DNA of 64,000 nucleotides from Allorhizobium ampelinum S4 (GTDB lineage: Bacteria; Pseudomonadota; Alphaproteobacteria; Rhizobiales; Rhizobiaceae). This document shows, piece by piece, positions 60,675 through 64,000 of this stretch. The notes below the pieces were generated by a model, which worked only from the letters and a program-made list of their open reading frames with translations, ran no database searches and was not told the origin of the DNA. Within the stretch, counting starts at the first letter, position 1; each line of letters starts with the position of its first letter. The stretch lies in assembly GCF_000016285.1 (NCBI RefSeq), contig NC_011988.1:434001-498000 (forward strand). The letters run 5' to 3'. A program made the translations under genes and the position numbers.

Positions 60675-62408
60675 TCAGCCCAGGCGCAGGCGGCTTTCGC
60701 CATAGGCATAGAGCGGACGCCAGACCAGCCGGTTGAACAGCGTCACGAAGGTACACATGACGATGATACCGAGCACGACCCGTGGGAAATCGCCTGCCGT
60801 TGTCGCATTGGCGATGTAGGAGCCAAGGCCCGGGGTGGTCAGTTGGGTATCGCCCCAGCTTGCCACTTCTGCGACGATGCTGGCATTCCAGGACCCACCC
60901 GAAGCCGTGATGGCCCCGGTGATGTAATAGGGAAAGATACCGGGCAGGATGACCTTGAACCACCAGCGCCAGCCGGTGATGTGGAAACTGCGGGCGGCCT
61001 CCTTGAGATCGCTTGGAAAGGCGCTGGCACCGGCGATCACATTGAACAGGATGTACCATTGGGTCCCGAGGATCATCAGCGGGCTCAGCCAGATATCGGC
61101 ATTGAGACCGAAATGCACGATCACCACCACGAACACCGGAAAGGCGATATTGGCGGGGAAGGCCGCCAGAAATTGCGCAAGCGGCTGGACTTTTTCCGAG
61201 AGCTTCGGACGCAGGCCGATCCACACTCCGACCGGCACCCAGACCACGGTTGCGATGGCCATCAGCACAATGACGCGCAGCAGGGTGATGGAGCCATAGA
61301 GGATAACGGTCGGGATTTCCGACCAGCCGATGCTGGCCCGCAGGTAATCGAAGCTGATATAGGCGGCCCAAGCTGCTGCACAGGCAATGATGGCAATCCA
61401 GATCCAGTCGATGACACGCGAGTTGGCAGGGCTGGCAGTTTTTGAACCGGTGCTCCGCAGTTTGGGGAGGCGTAATGTCCAGAGTTGACGGGCCACCCAG
61501 TTCAGAGGTGCCAGCAGCAGGCGGGTAACACGGGCCTTGCGCAGCAGGTCCAGCATCCAGGAACTGGGAGCCACGCCTGAGGCGGTGGTCTCGAAGCGGA
61601 ACTTGTCGGCCCATGCCACCAGCGGACGAAACATCAACTGGTCATAGAGAAGGATGACGGCGAGCATGGCGATGACGGCATAGAAGACCGCCAGAATGTC
61701 CTGTTGCTTGATGGCCAGCGCCACATAGGAACCGATGCCCGGCAGAGTAACCGTGGTATTGCCCACGGTGATGGCCTCAGAGGCGACGACGAAGAACCAG
61801 CCGCCGGACATCGACATCATCGTATTCCAGACCAGGCCGGGCATGGCGAAGGGAACGTCAAGCCGCCAGAAGCGCTGCCAGCCACTCAGCTGGAAGCTGC
61901 GGGTGGCTTCTTCCAGGTCCTTCGGCTGGCTGCGCATCGACTGATAGAGGCTGAAGGTCATGTTCCAGGCCTGGCTGGTGAAAATCGCAAACACCGCCGC
62001 CAGTTCCGCACCGATCACCCGTCCTGGAAACAGGTTGAGGAAAAAAGTGACGGTAAACGTCAGAAAGCCGAGAATCGGCACCGATTGGAGGATATCGAGG
62101 ACCGGGATCATCACCATTTCCGCACGCCGGCTTTTGGCGGCAACCGAGGCGTAGATCAGGGTGAAGATCAGCGAAAACACGATGGCTGCCAACATGCGCA
62201 GAATGGTGCGCAATGCATAGATTGGCAGATTGGTGGGATCGAGCGACAGCGGAGCGGCATCAAGCGCCGACAGCGGAATTGTCGTCACCCGCTCACCATA
62301 GGCAAACAGCACGATGACGCCGATGATCAACAGCAGCGCCATCAGGTCCCAATGGTTCGGAAGATGGGAGCGGCGGATGGCAAGCGGAGCGAATTTTGGA
62401 TGGATCAT
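60675..62408 (-). CDS. Fused double-permease ABC transporter protein
   Basis: 577 residues holding two complete SsuC/TauC-type transmembrane domains in one chain. The first ends near residue 250 (coupling loop SMRSQPKDLEEATRSFQLSGWQRFWRLDVPFAMPG), and the second from about 330 has SAFPSDLKEAARSFHITGWRWWFKVILPGIFPYYITGAIT. The two loops show the same FxxTGWxxFWK form, so a duplication and fusion is likely. Separated from the ATPase by 81 bases. A short C-terminal tail (YAYGESRLRLG). Confidence 0.9.
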   Translation of the reverse strand: MIHPKFAPLAIRRSHLPNHWDLMALLLIIGVIVLFAYGERVTTIPLSALDAAPLSLDPTNLPIYALRTILRMLAAIVFSLIFTLIYASVAAKSRRAEMVMIPVLDILQSVPILGFLTFTVTFFLNLFPGRVIGAELAAVFAIFTSQAWNMTFSLYQSMRSQPKDLEEATRSFQLSGWQRFWRLDVPFAMPGLVWNTMMSMSGGWFFVVASEAITVGNTTVTLPGIGSYVALAIKQQDILAVFYAVIAMLAVILLYDQLMFRPLVAWADKFRFETTASGVAPSSWMLDLLRKARVTRLLLAPLNWVARQLWTLRLPKLRSTGSKTASPANSRVIDWIWIAIIACAAAWAAYISFDYLRASIGWSEIPTVILYGSITLLRVIVLMAIATVVWVPVGVWIGLRPKLSEKVQPLAQFLAAFPANIAFPVFVVVIVHFGLNADIWLSPLMILGTQWYILFNVIAGASAFPSDLKEAARSFHITGWRWWFKVILPGIFPYYITGAITASGGSWNASIVAEVASWGDTQLTTPGLGSYIANATTAGDFPRVVLGIIVMCTFVTLFNRLVWRPLYAYGESRLRLG

Positions 62409-62748
62409 GGGACGGGCCTATATTTCGCAAAGCGTATCCATGAAGGATGACGCTGAAATTGTAGGGGTGGGCAATTTCAGGCTGGCCAGTTTCAGGCTGG
62501 ATGGTTGATCCGCAGATCCCCGAAGGGCCTGATAATCCTATAGAATGGCCGAACATCTGACGCCACCGCGCTTAAGGAAAGCCAGGCACGGCTTAGGCAT
62601 AGCCTCGATATACTTTTGTATATTCAGCCCTGCGGGACTGTCGCTGCGGCGCTTTCCTGCGTAATTTGGTTTGGGTCGATCCGGCCCTCGATGTTTTGCG
62701 AGACGGCGTCTACCTTTTGCGCAAAGAAACAGCCATGGCCACCGAAGG
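62409..62748. other. 340-base divergent intergenic region
   Basis: No gene. Direct 11-base repeats of TTTCAGGCTGG (62475-62502), a perfect inverted repeat ATATAC-TTTT-GTATAT (62608-62623), and a weak ribosome binding site before the kinase. It separates the leftward ABC genes from the rightward two-component genes. Confidence 0.5.
62608..62623. promoter_or_regulatory. Inverted repeat ATATAC-TTTT-GTATAT
   Basis: Six-base perfect arms in the divergent region, 200 bases from the permease start and 126 from the kinase start. Candidate operator only. Confidence 0.35.
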
Positions 62749-63819
62749 ATGAAACACATTCTGTTTTCCCAGCACCAGAACCGGCCAAAGCTGAGGGCGG
62801 TGTTCATCCTGTTCCTGCTGGTCTGCATCTTTGCTGCCGATACGATCACCAATTTCGAGATCGCTTTTGCGGTCTTCTATATCGCGGTCATTCTGATCGC
62901 CATCGGCTTCCTGTCGATGCGCGGGGTCGTCGCACTGGCAATGATCTGCATTGGCCTGACGGTACTGAGCTTGTTTCTCACCCGGCGCGGATCGTTCGAA
63001 TCCGGGCTCATGAATTGCGGCATCAGCACCTGCGCCATTGGGGTGACGACCTATCTTGCCTTGAAAATCGTTGCCGCCCAGGCGGCTATTTACGATGCGC
63101 AGGCGCAGTTTTCCCGCATGGCGCGGCTGACGCGGCTGGGTGAATTGACCGCCTCCATCGCCCATGAGGTCAATCAGCCGCTGGCTGCCGTCGCCACCAG
63201 CGCCGATGCCTGTCGCCGCTGGCTTGATCATACGCCGCCCAATCTGGATCGTGCCCGTCAGGCGGCGGAGCGAATTGCCAGCGACGTGAAACGCGCCAGC
63301 GATGTGATTGTGCGAGTGCGCAGACTGGCCAGAAGCGAACCGCCGCAACGGGAAAGCTTCGACCTCAATGCGGCAACGACCGAAGCCATCGGCCTGGCCG
63401 AACATGAACTTGAGCGCAACAACATTGCGCTGGAGATGGCCCTTGCGGAAGACCTGCCGCCGGTGCTGGCTGATCGTATTCAGATCCAGCAGGTGATCGG
63501 CAATCTCCTGCTCAATGCCATCGAAGCCATGGCGGCTGTTCCCAGTTTCAAGCGGGAGCTTTTGATCTCGACCTTTGTCGATGGCGATGACAGGATCGTG
63601 CTTGCCGTCGCCGATTCAGGTCCCGGTATGAAGCAATCGACGCTGGATCATCTGTTCGAAGCGTTCTGGACCACCAAGGAAAGCGGCATGGGCATCGGGC
63701 TCGCCATCAGCCGCTCGATCATCGAGGCGCATGGGGGGCGTATTTCCGTGACGTCGGCGCATCGCATGGGGACGGTCGTGCAATTCAGTCTGCCCTTAAG
63801 CGAAGAGAGTAAGGCATGA
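62749..63819 (+). CDS. Membrane sensor histidine kinase
   Basis: 356 residues from MKHILFSQHQNRPKLRA (ribosome binding site weak; a longer frame to 62671 exists). About four membrane segments (residues 18-85 and 98-115), then a dimerisation domain with phospho-accepting His in ELTASIAHEVNQPLAAVATSAD and an ATPase domain with NLLLNAIEAM (N box), VADSGPGMKQ (G1), FWTTKESGMGIGLAIS (G2). The layout resembles the FixL/DctB-type kinases without a PAS domain. Stop overlaps the start of the response regulator by four bases. Confidence 0.88.
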   Translation: MKHILFSQHQNRPKLRAVFILFLLVCIFAADTITNFEIAFAVFYIAVILIAIGFLSMRGVVALAMICIGLTVLSLFLTRRGSFESGLMNCGISTCAIGVTTYLALKIVAAQAAIYDAQAQFSRMARLTRLGELTASIAHEVNQPLAAVATSADACRRWLDHTPPNLDRARQAAERIASDVKRASDVIVRVRRLARSEPPQRESFDLNAATTEAIGLAEHELERNNIALEMALAEDLPPVLADRIQIQQVIGNLLLNAIEAMAAVPSFKRELLISTFVDGDDRIVLAVADSGPGMKQSTLDHLFEAFWTTKESGMGIGLAISRSIIEAHGGRISVTSAHRMGTVVQFSLPLSEESKA

Positions 63820-64000
63820 TGGCCAACCCACCGCAACAGGATGAACATGAGCCGGTTGTCTATGTGATCGATGATGACGCCTCGGTGCGTGCCGCATTGG
63901 AGGATCTGCTGGCCTCCGTTGGCCTTGCGGTTTGCGCCTATGGGTCGATCCAGGAATTCATGGCAATGCCGCTTGCCGATGCGCCCGGTTGTCTGGTGCT
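63816..64000 (+). CDS. FixJ/TodT-type response regulator (3' truncated by window)
   Basis: 61 residues visible, MMANPPQQDEHEPVVYVIDDDASVRAALEDLLASVGLAVCAYGSIQEF..., the receiver start with the acidic triad VIDDD. The phospho-acceptor Asp would come in the next few residues after GCLVL. By family it should end in a LuxR-type helix-turn-helix. Translationally coupled to the kinase (ATGA). Confidence 0.88.
   Translation, partial: MMANPPQQDEHEPVVYVIDDDASVRAALEDLLASVGLAVCAYGSIQEFMAMPLADAPGCLV

Overview
The window looks like an accessory, catabolism-rich stretch of a Rhizobiaceae genome (Agrobacterium/Allorhizobium/Rhizobium type); the species cannot be fixed from sequence alone. Pointers are high-GC coding sequence, a NodD-like LysR protein (MRFKNLDLNLLVALD...), LivKHMGF-type and Ssu-type ABC systems, paired treZ/treY, and dispersed intergenic palindromes of the kind scattered through rhizobial genomes. 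No rRNA, tRNA, CRISPR array, transposase or integrase was seen. Both ends cut a gene: a molybdenum hydroxylase large subunit at the left and a response regulator at the right.

Layout. 1-3520: molybdopterin hydroxylase, its [2Fe-2S] subunit and an aldehyde dehydrogenase. 3682-5036: two-subunit 3-oxoacid CoA-transferase, then a strong terminator. 5139-7151: LldR-type regulator with three operator-like sites, then lldD. 7497-16398: a ring-cleavage module (VOC extradiol dioxygenase-like protein, FAH-family hydrolase, FAD hydroxylase) followed by a complete branched-chain-type ABC importer. 16460-23657: a quinate/shikimate-type module (QsuB-like dehydroshikimate dehydratase fusion, TetR regulator, AroQ, AroE/QsuD-like dehydrogenase, polar-amino-acid-type ABC importer). 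24285-25175: SphA/phenol-MetA-type outer-membrane protein beside AT-rich flanks. 25765-30273: divergent treZ and treY. 30389-33784: OsmC, a SHOCT-domain protein and an FAD/NAD(P)-binding protein. 33837-40537: sulfonate regulon (ssuB, ssuC, two ssuA-like genes, ssuD, Rrf2 regulator, flavin reductase), followed by a divergent SfnB-like protein (40902-42074). 42348-48895: LysR regulator, an esterase-fold protein lacking its catalytic serine, and an RND efflux pump. 48978-59057: NodD-like LysR divergent from a ten-gene putative aromatic or flavonoid pathway. 59283-62408: ABC system with a fused double permease and no binding protein. 62749-end: histidine kinase and FixJ-like response regulator.

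Functionally, the window joins importers and porins, oxygenases, ring-cleavage enzymes and lower-pathway enzymes (FAH hydrolases, CoA-transferase, aldehyde dehydrogenase) for plant-derived aromatic or alicyclic acids, plus sulfur scavenging and efflux. The least explained unit is the ten-gene operon at 50167-59057. Its gene content (LysR activator, FAD monooxygenase, Rieske protein, VOC dioxygenase, C-C hydrolase, FAH, cupin, cyclase) resembles flavonoid A-ring degradation but matches no pathway that I can name with confidence. Start codons were often moved downstream of the longest open frame when a ribosome binding site and family length supported it.
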